This document shows positions 30,686 through 38,176 of a stretch of DNA of 42,668 nucleotides, piece by piece. Made by a program: the position numbers and the translations under genes. The stretch covers positions 1-42,668 of the forward strand of contig JARYMM010000016.1 of assembly GCA_029907105.1 (NCBI GenBank), given 5' to 3'. This DNA is from Anaerolineae bacterium. GTDB lineage: Bacteria > Chloroflexota > Anaerolineae > UBA3071. How positions within the stretch are numbered: the first letter of the stretch is position 1; every line of letters begins with the position of its first letter. The notes under the pieces are model-generated. The model searched no databases. It saw only the letters and a program-made list of their open reading frames with translations, and had not been told where the DNA came from.

Positions 30686-31210
30686 GTGGACATCCTGCAA
30701 CTGGTAGATCAACTGGAGGATGTGCTGAACCAGGGCTGGCGCGTTCCCTTCACATCCACACTGCTGGTGAACGAGGAGGCGTGCCTGCGCATCATTGATC
30801 AGCTTCGTGTCTCGGCGCCGCGCGAAATCAGCCAGGCGCAGCGGGTATTGCAGGAGAAGGAGCGCCTGGTTGCCGAGGCGGAGAGGGAGGCGCAGCAGAT
30901 CATCGCCCGCGCCCGCGAAGAGGCTGCCCGCATAGCGCAGGGCAGGGAGGCCGTTGTCAACCCACAGGAGCAGAGCCGGGCTATCGTCGCCGAGGCCGAG
31001 CGGCAGGCGAAGGCCCTGACCGATGGGGCGAACCAGTACGCGCGCGAGGTATTGGAGGGCCTGCGCGATCAGTTGGAGGCCCTCCTGAGCCAGGTGCGCG
31101 GGGGCATCGCTTATCTCGAATCGTCTGCCACGGCCGTGCCTTCCCCGACGCGCGAGCGACGCCAGAGCAGCGACCTGGAACGGCCCCTTCGGCCTCGTGA
31201 TACAAAGTAG
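30686..31210 (+). CDS. Coiled-coil protein of unknown function (ATP synthase b / DivIVA-like helix)
   Basis: 174 residues from GTG, with AAAGGAGGGCG upstream. Residues 1-45 are a short folded part (M-D-I-L-Q-L-V-D-Q-L-E-D-V-L-N); residues about 50-145 are a long charged helix (AEAEREAQQIIARAREEAAR) that repeats E-A-E-R-Q-A-K-A-L. The C-terminus is unstructured and basic. The pattern resembles F-type ATPase b-subunits or V-type E-subunits but lacks a membrane anchor. Similar genes are known next to coaD and yceD in Chloroflexota (from memory). It may organise the membrane or division proteins; no function can be given. Confidence 0.8.
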   Translation: MDILQLVDQLEDVLNQGWRVPFTSTLLVNEEACLRIIDQLRVSAPREISQAQRVLQEKERLVAEAEREAQQIIARAREEAARIAQGREAVVNPQEQSRAIVAEAERQAKALTDGANQYAREVLEGLRDQLEALLSQVRGGIAYLESSATAVPSPTRERRQSSDLERPLRPRDTK

Positions 31211-31219
31211 TTGCCGGTT

Positions 31220-31248
31220 TTGACACTTCTGGCCGTGTGACCTATAAT
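31220..31248 (+). promoter_or_regulatory. Consensus sigma-70 promoter of the yceD-rpmF-fab-nusB operon
   Basis: TTGACA (31220-31225), a 17-base spacer, TATAAT (31243-31248): perfect. The leader of about 57 bases contains GCGTCCC-TGGCC-GGGGACG, a small stem, before the ATG at 31312. Confidence 0.92.
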
Positions 31249-31311
31249 CATGCGGCGTCCCTGGCCGGGGACGTGGTTAAGAGCCTGAAAACCGACTGCC
31301 GAAGATAGACC

Positions 31312-31836
31312 ATGCGATTCAACGTAGCCCAGCTTCTCAAAGAGCCTGTGGGCTCCACCAGGCAATACGACATAGAGGCGGACATCGCGACCCTCGATGA
31401 GGAGATCAGTCCCCTCGGCCCCTTGACAGGGCATGTGCGCTTTCTGCGCACCGATGCGGGCATCCTGGTTCAGGGGCGGGTGCAGGCAAAGGTGAGCCTG
31501 CAATGCAGCCGTTGCCTTGCCCCGTTGGTCGTGCCCCTGGAGGTGGAATTGGAAGAGGAGTACCGGCCCCGCGTGCCCTTGGGGAGCGTAGGCAAAAGAT
31601 CGGATGAGGACGAGGACCCGGCGCTATTCATTGACGAGCACCAAATCCTCGATCTGGGGGAGGTGGTCCGCCAAGAACTGCTGTTGGCTTTACCCATCCA
31701 TCCCCTGTGCCGACCCGACTGCGCGGGCTTGTGTCCCGAATGTGGTCAGGATCTGAACGAGGGCCCATGCGAGTGTGTGAGGGCAATGGATCCTCGCTGG
31801 GCAGCATTAGAGCTAGGATTTGAAAGGAGTGAGTAG
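31312..31836 (+). CDS. yceD: YceD (DUF177) family protein
   Basis: 174 residues. R-F-N-V-A-Q-L-L-K-E-P-V-G at the start, then the DUF177 core with L-Q-C-S-R-C-L, E-E-Y-R-P and a second cysteine set C-R-P-D-C-A-G-L-C-P-E-C-G-Q-D-L-N. YceD is co-transcribed with rpmF in most bacteria and is linked to 23S rRNA processing or accumulation. The cysteine motifs suggest a zinc site. No clear ribosome site. rpmF starts five bases after its stop. Confidence 0.94.
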   Translation: MRFNVAQLLKEPVGSTRQYDIEADIATLDEEISPLGPLTGHVRFLRTDAGILVQGRVQAKVSLQCSRCLAPLVVPLEVELEEEYRPRVPLGSVGKRSDEDEDPALFIDEHQILDLGEVVRQELLLALPIHPLCRPDCAGLCPECGQDLNEGPCECVRAMDPRWAALELGFERSE

Positions 31837-31841
31837 ACCCC

Positions 31842-32057
31842 ATGCCAGTACCGAAGCGCAAGACATCGGCGGCGCGGCGGGACAGGCGACGGTCGCACGA
31901 TGCCGTCACCCCGCCGAACCTGGTCGCCTGTCCGACGTGTCACCAGATGCGACCCCCGCACCAGGTGTGCCCGTATTGTGGCAGCTATGATGGACGAGAG
32001 GTGGTCACCATCAAGGAAAAGAAGGAAAAGAAGAGCCCAGTACCGCTGGGTCTGTGA
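31842..32057 (+). CDS. rpmF: 50S ribosomal protein L32
   Basis: 71 residues. M-P-V-P-K-R-K-T-S-A-A-R-R-D-R-R-R-S is the family start. C-P-T-C-H-Q and C-P-Y-C-G-S-Y give a zinc-ribbon (C+) form. The C-terminal tail is lysine-rich. Preceded by yceD with AAAGGAG in the overlap of the yceD end. Confidence 0.96.
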   Translation: MPVPKRKTSAARRDRRRSHDAVTPPNLVACPTCHQMRPPHQVCPYCGSYDGREVVTIKEKKEKKSPVPLGL

Positions 32058-32063
32058 GTGACA

Positions 32064-32098
32064 GGGGGAGCATGGGGACCGGTTCCCCTGGCTCCCCC
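32064..32098 (+). promoter_or_regulatory. Hairpin between rpmF and fabD
   Basis: GGGGGAGC (32064-32071) pairs with GCTCCCCC (32091-32098), with an inner GGGGA/TCCCC stem. ATTGTCTATTAT follows. It may end part of the rpmF mRNA or attenuate fabD expression. Confidence 0.55.
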
Positions 32099-32122
32099 AT
32101 TGTCTATTATCCCGTTTTGCTG

Positions 32123-33055
32123 ATGTCTCCCCTCGCTTTCATCTTTCCGGGGCAGGGCTCACAGCGAGTAGGGATGGCCCGGGACGCCTACGAAGCCTAT
32201 CCGGTTGTCCGCGAGCTTTTCGACGAGGCCGACGCTCTCCTGGGCTTTCCCCTATCGGGCCTGTGCTTTGCCGGGCCGGAGGAGGTGCTCAACGATACGA
32301 TCAACACGCAGCCGGCCATCTTCGTGGCCAGCGTGGCCTTGTGGCGCGTCATCGAGCCGCGGCTATCTGCGGCGGCCCTCTTTGCCGGGCACAGCCTGGG
32401 CGAGTACAGCGCCCTGGTGGCGGCGGGGGCGCTCGATTTCGCCGCTGGCCTGCGGCTGGTGCGGGAGCGTGGCCGTCTGATGAAGACGGCAGGCGAACAG
32501 GGGCAGGGCGGCATGGCCGCTGTGCTCGGCCTGGATGAGCGGGCGCTGGACGGCATCTGCGAGCAGGCCAGGGCGGCCACCGGCGGCGTGGTGCAGGCTG
32601 CGAACTACAACGCACCGGGGCAGGTGGTCATCTCCGGCGATGAGCTGGCCCTGGCCGAGGCCATGGAGCGGGCAAAGGCGGCTGGTGCACGGAAGGTGGT
32701 ACGGCTGGCCGTGAGCATAGCCGCTCACTCGCCGCTCATGGCTTCGGCCGCCGCCGCTTTCCGTCAGGCCGTGGAGGCTACGCCGTTCCGTGCGCCGAGA
32801 GCGCCCGTGGTGGGCAACGTGACGGCCAGACCGCTCACGAGCGTGGGCGAAATCATGGACGAACTGGTGCAGCAACTCACGGCGCCGGTGCGCTGGACGG
32901 AGTCGGTGCAGTGGATGATCGGCCAGGGGGCGGACACGTTTGTGGAGGTGGGCCCAGGCCAGGTGCTGACCGGGCTGGTGAAACGCATTGACCACAGCGT
33001 GCAGCGCCTGAACGTCGGCAGTGTAGCGGATACGCGGGCCTTCTGGGAGGCTTGA
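32123..33055 (+). CDS. fabD: Malonyl-CoA:ACP transacylase
   Basis: 310 residues from M-S-P-L-A-F-I-F-P-G-Q-G-S-Q-R-V-G-M. The nucleophile is in A-G-H-S-L-G-E-Y-S-A-L (Ser about 91). The arginine in M-A-A-V-L-G, the histidine in A-A-H-S-P-L-M and F-V-E-V-G-P-G-Q-V-L complete the active site. It loads malonyl groups on ACP for fatty acid synthesis. The ATG at 32123 begins the conserved domain; an earlier in-frame start near 32054 would read through the hairpin and is rejected. No ribosome site is obvious. No acpP or fabF is present in the window. Confidence 0.96.
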   Translation: MSPLAFIFPGQGSQRVGMARDAYEAYPVVRELFDEADALLGFPLSGLCFAGPEEVLNDTINTQPAIFVASVALWRVIEPRLSAAALFAGHSLGEYSALVAAGALDFAAGLRLVRERGRLMKTAGEQGQGGMAAVLGLDERALDGICEQARAATGGVVQAANYNAPGQVVISGDELALAEAMERAKAAGARKVVRLAVSIAAHSPLMASAAAAFRQAVEATPFRAPRAPVVGNVTARPLTSVGEIMDELVQQLTAPVRWTESVQWMIGQGADTFVEVGPGQVLTGLVKRIDHSVQRLNVGSVADTRAFWEA

Positions 33056-33203
33056 GTGGGGACACTGCGAACTATCCGCTACAAGGTCAGCAGGAGGTCC
33101 CTTTTTCGGCATCGGCGCTTTGCGAAAGGCCCGCAGCTTACGAGGTTGAGGAACGGAAGCAGGCGAGTGTTGAAAAACCACGGGTGGAGACGGAGGAGGG
33201 CGG
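33056..33203 (+). other. Gap between fabD and fabG
   Basis: 148 bases without a convincing gene. An open frame starting with GTG at 33056 reads Arg-rich nonsense into fabG and is rejected. The segment ends with GGAGGAGGGCGG, the fabG ribosome site. Confidence 0.5.
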
Positions 33204-33950
33204 ATGAGCTTCGAGGGCAGAGTCGCTGTGGTCACGGGCAGCTCGCGGGGCATCGGCGCGGCCATCGCCCGCAGGCTGGCCGCCGCCGGGGCGCGGGTGG
33301 TGGTCAACCACCGGCAGAGCGGTGAGCAGGCGCAGGAGGTGGTCGAGGCCATCACTGCTGCCGGCGGCGAAGCCATCGTCGTGCAGGCAGATGTGAGCGA
33401 TTACGAGCAGGCGCAAGCGCTGATCCAGGCGGCCATGACTGCCTTTGGCCGCCTGGACATCCTGGTCAACAACGCCGGCACCACACGCGATACGCTGCTC
33501 CTGCGCATGAAGGAAACGGACTGGGACCTGGTCATCGCTACCAACCTCAAGTCGGTCTTCAATTGCTGTCAGGCTGCCCTGCGCCCGATGATGAAGCAGC
33601 GCTATGGCCGCATCGTCAACATCGCCTCCGTGTCCGGGCTGCAGGGGAACGCCGGCCAGACCAACTACGCCGCGGCCAAGGCGGGCATTATTGGCTTCAC
33701 CAGGAGCCTGGCCAAGGAGGTGGGCAGCCGCAACATCACTGTCAACGCCGTTGCTCCGGGGCTTATTCCCACAGCCCTGACCGCAGATTTGCCTCAGGAA
33801 TTGGTGCAGGCGGCCATCGAGCGCACACCCCTGGGCCGCGCCGGTCGCCCTGAGGAGGTGGCGGAGGCGGTCGCTTTTCTCGTGTCCGACGCTGCCGGTT
33901 TCATCACCGGTCAGGTGTTGGTGGTGGATGGCGGTCTGGCTATTGGCTGA
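33204..33950 (+). CDS. fabG: 3-oxoacyl-ACP reductase
   Basis: 248 residues. The short-chain dehydrogenase pattern is complete: V-T-G-S-S-R-G-I-G (NADP loop), N-N-A-G-T-T-R-D-T-L, N-I-A-S-V-S-G (catalytic Ser) and Y-A-A-A-K (Tyr, Lys), with A-P-G-L-I and a C-terminal V-D-G-G. It reduces 3-oxoacyl-ACP in fatty acid elongation. GGAGG lies before the ATG. In the operon with fabD; asp23 follows 12 bases later. Confidence 0.96.
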   Translation: MSFEGRVAVVTGSSRGIGAAIARRLAAAGARVVVNHRQSGEQAQEVVEAITAAGGEAIVVQADVSDYEQAQALIQAAMTAFGRLDILVNNAGTTRDTLLLRMKETDWDLVIATNLKSVFNCCQAALRPMMKQRYGRIVNIASVSGLQGNAGQTNYAAAKAGIIGFTRSLAKEVGSRNITVNAVAPGLIPTALTADLPQELVQAAIERTPLGRAGRPEEVAEAVAFLVSDAAGFITGQVLVVDGGLAIG

Positions 33951-33962
33951 GGGGGTCAGATC

Positions 33963-34340
33963 ATGGATGAGCATGTGGACAAGCTGGCAGGCGAACGACC
34001 GGGCAAGGTGACCATTGACCCCGGTGTGCTGGTGACCATCGCCCGGCTGACAGCGCTGAGCATCCCCGGTGTGTGCCGCATGGCGCAGCGCACACCGCCA
34101 CGTCTTTTGGCAACAGGCAGCACCGGCGAGGGCACGCGTATTGTCGTCATTGACCACGCCGTCACTGTGGATCTCTACGTCATCGTTCACAGTGGGGTGA
34201 ACATGCTGGAAACAGGCCGGGCCGTGCAGGCAGAAGTCACGCGGGCCATCCTGGACATGGTGGGCATGGAAGTGCGGGAGGTGAATGTGCACATTGACGA
34301 CGTCGAATTCCCGGCCGTCGCCCCGGCGCTGCAGGAGTAG
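33963..34340 (+). CDS. Asp23/Gls24 (DUF322) family protein, second copy
   Basis: 125 residues. [36 protein letters not shown] and [11 protein letters not shown] match the family. It differs clearly from the copy at 23383. In Firmicutes an asp23-type gene (yqhY) directly precedes nusB, in the acetyl-CoA carboxylase neighbourhood; here it also precedes nusB, behind fabG. nusB starts seven bases after its stop. Possible role in control of fatty acid or membrane synthesis (inference). Confidence 0.92.
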   Translation: MDEHVDKLAGERPGKVTIDPGVLVTIARLTALSIPGVCRMAQRTPPRLLATGSTGEGTRIVVIDHAVTVDLYVIVHSGVNMLETGRAVQAEVTRAILDMVGMEVREVNVHIDDVEFPAVAPALQE

Positions 34341-34347
34341 GTCGAGG

Positions 34348-34797
34348 GTGAAAGTTCGCCGCCGCGCTCGGATCACCGCGCTACAGGCCCTTTTCGAAAT
34401 TGATATTGCCCGACACCATCCCGAGGTCGTCCTGGAACAGCGGCTGGATTTCGCCGCCCTGCCGGAGAGCGGCGCGGCTTTCGTCCGTCAACTGGTCCTG
34501 GGCGTGCTGGCCCATCAGCCGGAGTTGGATCGGCTCATCGGCCATTATGCTCCCGAGTGGCCGGTGGGCCAGTTGGCGGTCATTGATCGCAACATCTTGC
34601 GCATAGCTCTGTTCGAGCTCGGCGTGGTGGGCACCCCGCTGAAAGTGGCCATCAACGAGGCGGTGGAGCTGGCCAAGGTCTTTGGCAGCGATTCCAGCCC
34701 CCGCTTCATCAACGGCGTGTTGGGCAGCGCTGTGGCGCAATGGGAGAAGTGGGCGCCAAAGCTGGCTGCTGCAGGCGAGACAGAACGTAAAGCGTAA
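34348..34797 (+). CDS. nusB: Transcription antitermination protein NusB
   Basis: 149 residues from [39 protein letters not shown] and [27 protein letters not shown] are the family hallmarks. NusB with NusE binds boxA of rRNA leaders. The last codons and the stop (E-R-K-A-stop) are encoded by heptanucleotide array H8, so the natural end may have been altered. Confidence 0.95.
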   Translation: MKVRRRARITALQALFEIDIARHHPEVVLEQRLDFAALPESGAAFVRQLVLGVLAHQPELDRLIGHYAPEWPVGQLAVIDRNILRIALFELGVVGTPLKVAINEAVELAKVFGSDSSPRFINGVLGSAVAQWEKWAPKLAAAGETERKA

Positions 34798-34861
34798 AAC
34801 GTAAGATGTGAGGAACTGCCCTCGCCTCTTCGGTTTCACGTTTTACGTTTTATGTTCCACG
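34783..34861. repeat. Heptanucleotide array H8 in inverted pair
   Basis: Units GAACGTA, AAGCGTA, AAACGTA, AGATGTG (34783-34810) face complementary units TTCACGT, TTTACGT, TTTATGT, TCCACGC (34835-34862). Together they can fold into a hairpin with a loop of about 24-30 bases. The nusB stop codon (34795-34797) lies in the second and third units. Confidence 0.8.
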
Positions 34862-34878
34862 CGGTAAGGAGGAGCGGA

Positions 34879-35850
34879 ATGAATGTGATCGCTTCCGGTG
34901 TGGGTGAGCTCATCCAGCCGCCGGACATGGATGCTTTCCGGGAATGGAACCGCCGCAAGAGCAAGGCGCTGGTGGACAAGCGTATGAGCGAGCAGGAGGC
35001 TATCGCCCGCTTTGTCCACGACGGCGACTATGTGGGCACCGAGCTGTATGGCACGGTGCGCGCCCCCATGTCGCTGTGCCGCGAGCTGATCCGCCAGGGC
35101 AAAAAGGACCTGCGCCTGGCCGGGCAGGGGGTCATGGAGCTGGATCTGATTATCGCCGCCGGGCTGGTGAAGAAGCTGGATTTCACCTACATCGGCCTGG
35201 AGGTGTACGGCGTGTCCAACGCCCTGCGCCGCGCCGTGGAGAGCGGCCAGATCGAGCAGGTGGTGGAATGGAGCAACGGCGGCATCACCTGGCGCTTCAA
35301 GGCTGCCAGCATGGGCGTGCCCTTCATCCCCGTGCGGGCCATGCTGGGCACCGACACTTTCAAGTACAGCGCCGCCAAGGCCGTGGAGTGTCCTTTCACC
35401 GGCGAGACGGTGTGTTTGTTGCCGGCGCTGATCCTCGACGTGGGCATCATCCATGTACACCGCGCCGACAAGTACGGCAATGCCCAGATTGATGGCATCA
35501 GCGGCTTCGCCTTTGAGATGTCCCGTGCCTGTAAGCGGCTGATCATCAGCACCGAGCAGATCGTGCCCGACGAGGAGATCCGCCGCACCCCCGACCGCAC
35601 CATTATCCCCTACTACCTGGTGGACGCGGTGGTGGAAGCGCCTTTTGGCTCCTATCCCGGCGAGATGTGTTATCTCTATGAGCGGGACGAGGAGGGCATC
35701 AAGGAGTGGGTGGAGGCTTCCAGCACGGCGGAAGGCGCGCAGGCCTACCTGGATAAGTATGTCTACGGCGTGAAGAACCACCAGGAGTATCTGGAGCTTG
35801 TCGGCCAGGAGCGGCTGGACTATGTGCGCTCCATCGTCAAGGGGAGGTGA
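34879..35850 (+). CDS. CoA-transferase subunit A (GctA/IpdA-like)
   Basis: 323 residues from M-N-V-I-A-S-G-V, with TAAGGAGG upstream. Family I CoA-transferase alpha pattern: D-G-D-Y-V-G-T-E-L-Y-G, G-Q-G-V-M-E-L-D, P-V-R-A-M-L-G-T-D-T and V-H-V-H-R-A-D-K-Y-G-N-A-Q (compare I-H-A-x-x-A-D-x-x-G-N). These two-subunit enzymes transfer CoA between acids, or, in the IpdAB type, hydrolyse a ring in steroid degradation. Which acid is used cannot be told. Partner subunit follows three bases later. Confidence 0.88.
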   Translation: MNVIASGVGELIQPPDMDAFREWNRRKSKALVDKRMSEQEAIARFVHDGDYVGTELYGTVRAPMSLCRELIRQGKKDLRLAGQGVMELDLIIAAGLVKKLDFTYIGLEVYGVSNALRRAVESGQIEQVVEWSNGGITWRFKAASMGVPFIPVRAMLGTDTFKYSAAKAVECPFTGETVCLLPALILDVGIIHVHRADKYGNAQIDGISGFAFEMSRACKRLIISTEQIVPDEEIRRTPDRTIIPYYLVDAVVEAPFGSYPGEMCYLYERDEEGIKEWVEASSTAEGAQAYLDKYVYGVKNHQEYLELVGQERLDYVRSIVKGR

Positions 35851-35853
35851 GGC

Positions 35854-36618
35854 ATGAGCGAGGCATATAACCCCACCGAGCTTCTGATCTGCATCGCCGC
35901 CCGGCTCATGGAGGACGGGACGACGGCCTTCATCGGCACGGGCATTCCCATGTTGGCCGCTTCGCTGGCCCAGAAGATGCACGCGCCGAACTTGGTGCCC
36001 ATTTTCGAGTTCGGCGGCACCGGCGGCTCGCTGGAGGACCTGCCGCGGGCGGTGGGCGAGGCGCGCACCTTCTATCGGGCGGTGGCTGCCTCGGGCATCT
36101 GCGACATCATGGAGACAGCACAACGGGGGTTCATCGAGTACGGCTTCCTGGGCGGGGCGCAGATTGACCCCTACGGCAATCTGAACAGCACGGTCATCGG
36201 CGACCACGACCGGCCCAAGGTACGGCTGCCGGGCAGCGGCGGGGCCAACGATGTCGGCTCTTTCTGCTGGCGCACCATCGCCATCATGCGCCACGACAGG
36301 CGCCGCTTCGTGCCCCGGGTGGACTTCATCACCACCCCCGGCTACCTGACCGGGCCGGGCGCCCGGGAGGCGGCGGGATTGCCGCCGGGCACGGGGCCGT
36401 ACCGCGTGGTCAGCAACCTGGCGCTGATGGGCTTCGACGAGGCGAGCAAGCGCATGATGCTGCTGGCGCTCAACCCTGGCGTCACGCTGGAGGAGGTCAT
36501 CGAGAATACCGGCTTCGAACTGATCATTCCCGACGAGGTGGGGCGCAACGGGCCGCCCACGGCCGAGGAGTTGCGTGTCCTGCGGGAAGAGGTGGACCCA
36601 CACAGGCTGTACATTTAG
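35854..36618 (+). CDS. CoA-transferase subunit B (GctB/IpdB-like)
   Basis: 254 residues. Y-N-P-T-E-L-L-I-C-I-A-A-R, F-I-G-T-G-I-P-M-L-A-A, F-E-F-G-G-T-G-G-S, G-G-A-Q-I-D-P-Y-G-N-L-N-S-T-V-I-G, L-P-G-S-G-G-A-N-D and V-D-F-I-T-T-P-G-Y match the beta subunit. The E in F-E-F-G-G sits where the family has its acidic active-site residue, but the S-E-N-G context of glutaconate CoA-transferase is changed, so transferase activity is uncertain. GAGGTGAGGC lies before the ATG. Confidence 0.88.
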   Translation: MSEAYNPTELLICIAARLMEDGTTAFIGTGIPMLAASLAQKMHAPNLVPIFEFGGTGGSLEDLPRAVGEARTFYRAVAASGICDIMETAQRGFIEYGFLGGAQIDPYGNLNSTVIGDHDRPKVRLPGSGGANDVGSFCWRTIAIMRHDRRRFVPRVDFITTPGYLTGPGAREAAGLPPGTGPYRVVSNLALMGFDEASKRMMLLALNPGVTLEEVIENTGFELIIPDEVGRNGPPTAEELRVLREEVDPHRLYI

Positions 36619-36619
36619 A

Positions 36620-36668
36620 GGTTGGTAGATTGGCGGGTTGGTAGATTGGGAGACCGGGTTGGTTTGTC
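36620..36668. repeat. Heptanucleotide array H9
   Basis: Units GTTGGTA, GATTGGC, GGGTTGG, TAGATTG, GGAGACC, GGGTTGG, TTTGTCA. Periodicity is clear for the first four units. It starts within two bases of the stop codon of CoA-transferase subunit B. Confidence 0.7.
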
Positions 36669-36735
36669 AGTTTCCTCAGACCTCGGACACCCGGGGCCTC
36701 GGCCCTCTGATTCTTGCAAAGGAGCAAGTTCGTCA

Positions 36736-38052
36736 ATGCCGAAGACTCGCGTCATCATCATGGGCGCTGCCGGGCGCGACTTTCACAACTTCAACGTCTA
36801 TTTCCGGAACCGCGAGCAGTACGAGGTGGTGGCTTTCACCGCCACGCAAATCCCCTACATCGAAAACCGGCGCTATCCGCCGGAACTGGCCGGGCCGCTC
36901 TATCCCCAGGGCATCCCCATTCACGAAGAAAAAGAACTGCCACGCCTGATCGCCGAACACGACGTGGACCAGGTGGTCTTCGCCTACAGCGATGTGTCGC
37001 ACGAGTACGTGATGCACCGCGCCTCGCTGGTGCTGGCGGCGGGGGCCGATTTCCGTCTGATGGGCGGCAAGGCCACGATGCTCCGGGCGAAAGTGCCGGT
37101 GGTCGCCGTCTGCGCGGTGCGCACGGGCAGCGGCAAGAGCCAGACCACCCGCCACGTCAGCGATGTGTTGCGTTCGCAGGGCAAGAAGGTTGTGGTCGTG
37201 CGCCACCCCATGCCCTATGGCGACCTGGTGCGGCAGGCCTGCCAGCGTTTCGCCACCTACGAGGACCTGGACCGCTATGAATGCACCATCGAGGAGCGGG
37301 AGGAGTACGAGCCGCACATAGACCGTGGCGTGGTGGTCTACGCCGGCGTGGACTATCAGCGTATCCTGGAGGCGGCGCAGGAGGAGGCGGACATCATCAT
37401 CTGGGATGGCGGCAACAATGACCTGCCTTTCTACAAGCCCGACCTGCACATCGTGGTGGTGGACCCGCACCGGGCGGGCCACGAGACGCGCTATCACCCC
37501 GGCGAGACCAATCTGCGGCTGGCCGACGTGGTGGTGATCAACAAGGTGGACACGGCCAACCTGGCCGACGTGGCCGCCGTGCGCGCCAACATCCGGGCAG
37601 TGAACCCGCGGGCGACGCTCATCGAGGCCGCCTCGCCCATTTTCGTCGAAGACCCCAGGGCCATCCAGGGCCGGCGGGTGCTGGTCATCGAGGACGGCCC
37701 CACGCTGACGCACGGCGAGATGGCCTACGGAGCCGGGTTTGTGGCCGCCCAGCGCTTCGGCGCGGCGGAGATCGTGGACCCCCGCCCCTACGCCGTGAAC
37801 TCCATTCTGGAGACGTACGAGCGCTATCCCAATACGGGCGCCGTGCTGCCGGCCATGGGCTACGGCGCCGAGCAGATTGCCGAGCTGGAACAGACGATCA
37901 ACAACACGCCCTGTGACCTGGTCATCGTGGCCACGCCCATTGACCTGAGCCGCGTGGTGAGGATCAACCGTCCCTTCCAGCGGGTGCGCTACGAGTTGCA
38001 GGTCATCGGCCAACCCACGCTGGAGGAGGTGTTGGGCGAGGCGTTTGCGTAG
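36736..38052 (+). CDS. COG2403-type P-loop GTPase (cyclic 2,3-diphosphoglycerate synthetase-like)
   Basis: 438 residues, with AAAGGAGCAAG upstream. An N-terminal Rossmann-like domain has R-V-I-I-M-G-A-A-G-R-D-F-H-N-F-N, then Y-S-D-V-S-H-E-Y-V-M. The P-loop is A-V-R-T-G-S-G-K-S-Q-T-T-R (residues about 128-140); V-V-I-N-K-V-D (about 265) reads as the guanine motif NKxD. Archaeal cDPG synthetase shares this layout, but bacterial members usually have no known product. It lies between the CoA-transferase and thiolase-like genes, so a role in the same pathway or in control of it is inferred. Confidence 0.82.
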   Translation: MPKTRVIIMGAAGRDFHNFNVYFRNREQYEVVAFTATQIPYIENRRYPPELAGPLYPQGIPIHEEKELPRLIAEHDVDQVVFAYSDVSHEYVMHRASLVLAAGADFRLMGGKATMLRAKVPVVAVCAVRTGSGKSQTTRHVSDVLRSQGKKVVVVRHPMPYGDLVRQACQRFATYEDLDRYECTIEEREEYEPHIDRGVVVYAGVDYQRILEAAQEEADIIIWDGGNNDLPFYKPDLHIVVVDPHRAGHETRYHPGETNLRLADVVVINKVDTANLADVAAVRANIRAVNPRATLIEAASPIFVEDPRAIQGRRVLVIEDGPTLTHGEMAYGAGFVAAQRFGAAEIVDPRPYAVNSILETYERYPNTGAVLPAMGYGAEQIAELEQTINNTPCDLVIVATPIDLSRVVRINRPFQRVRYELQVIGQPTLEEVLGEAFA

Positions 38053-38072
38053 GAGGTGCTGCAAGCCCCGCG

Positions 38073-38114
38073 CTGAGAGGGCAAAGCTGAGCCCGCAGGG
38101 CTTTGCCCTTTCAG
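38073..38114 (+). terminator. Hairpin before the thiolase-like gene
   Basis: CTGAGAGGGCAAAGC (38073-38087) pairs with GCTTTGCCCTTTCAG (38100-38114) with one or two mismatches; the loop is about 12 bases. No T-run follows, so it may be an attenuator or mRNA processing structure instead. Confidence 0.5.
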
Positions 38115-38176
38115 CCCGACGGCTTTCAGTCTCGGGCCATCATCGGCGTAGCGACAACATTCAAAAGGAGGCGCAC

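Noticed and set aside
32054-32122. Earlier in-frame start for fabD
   Set aside because: It would translate through the rpmF-fabD hairpin and add residues not found in the family; the ATG at 32123 begins the standard N-terminus.
33056-33325. Arg-rich open frame between fabD and fabG
   Set aside because: It runs into fabG in another frame, has no ribosome site, and its composition is that of an out-of-frame high-GC read.
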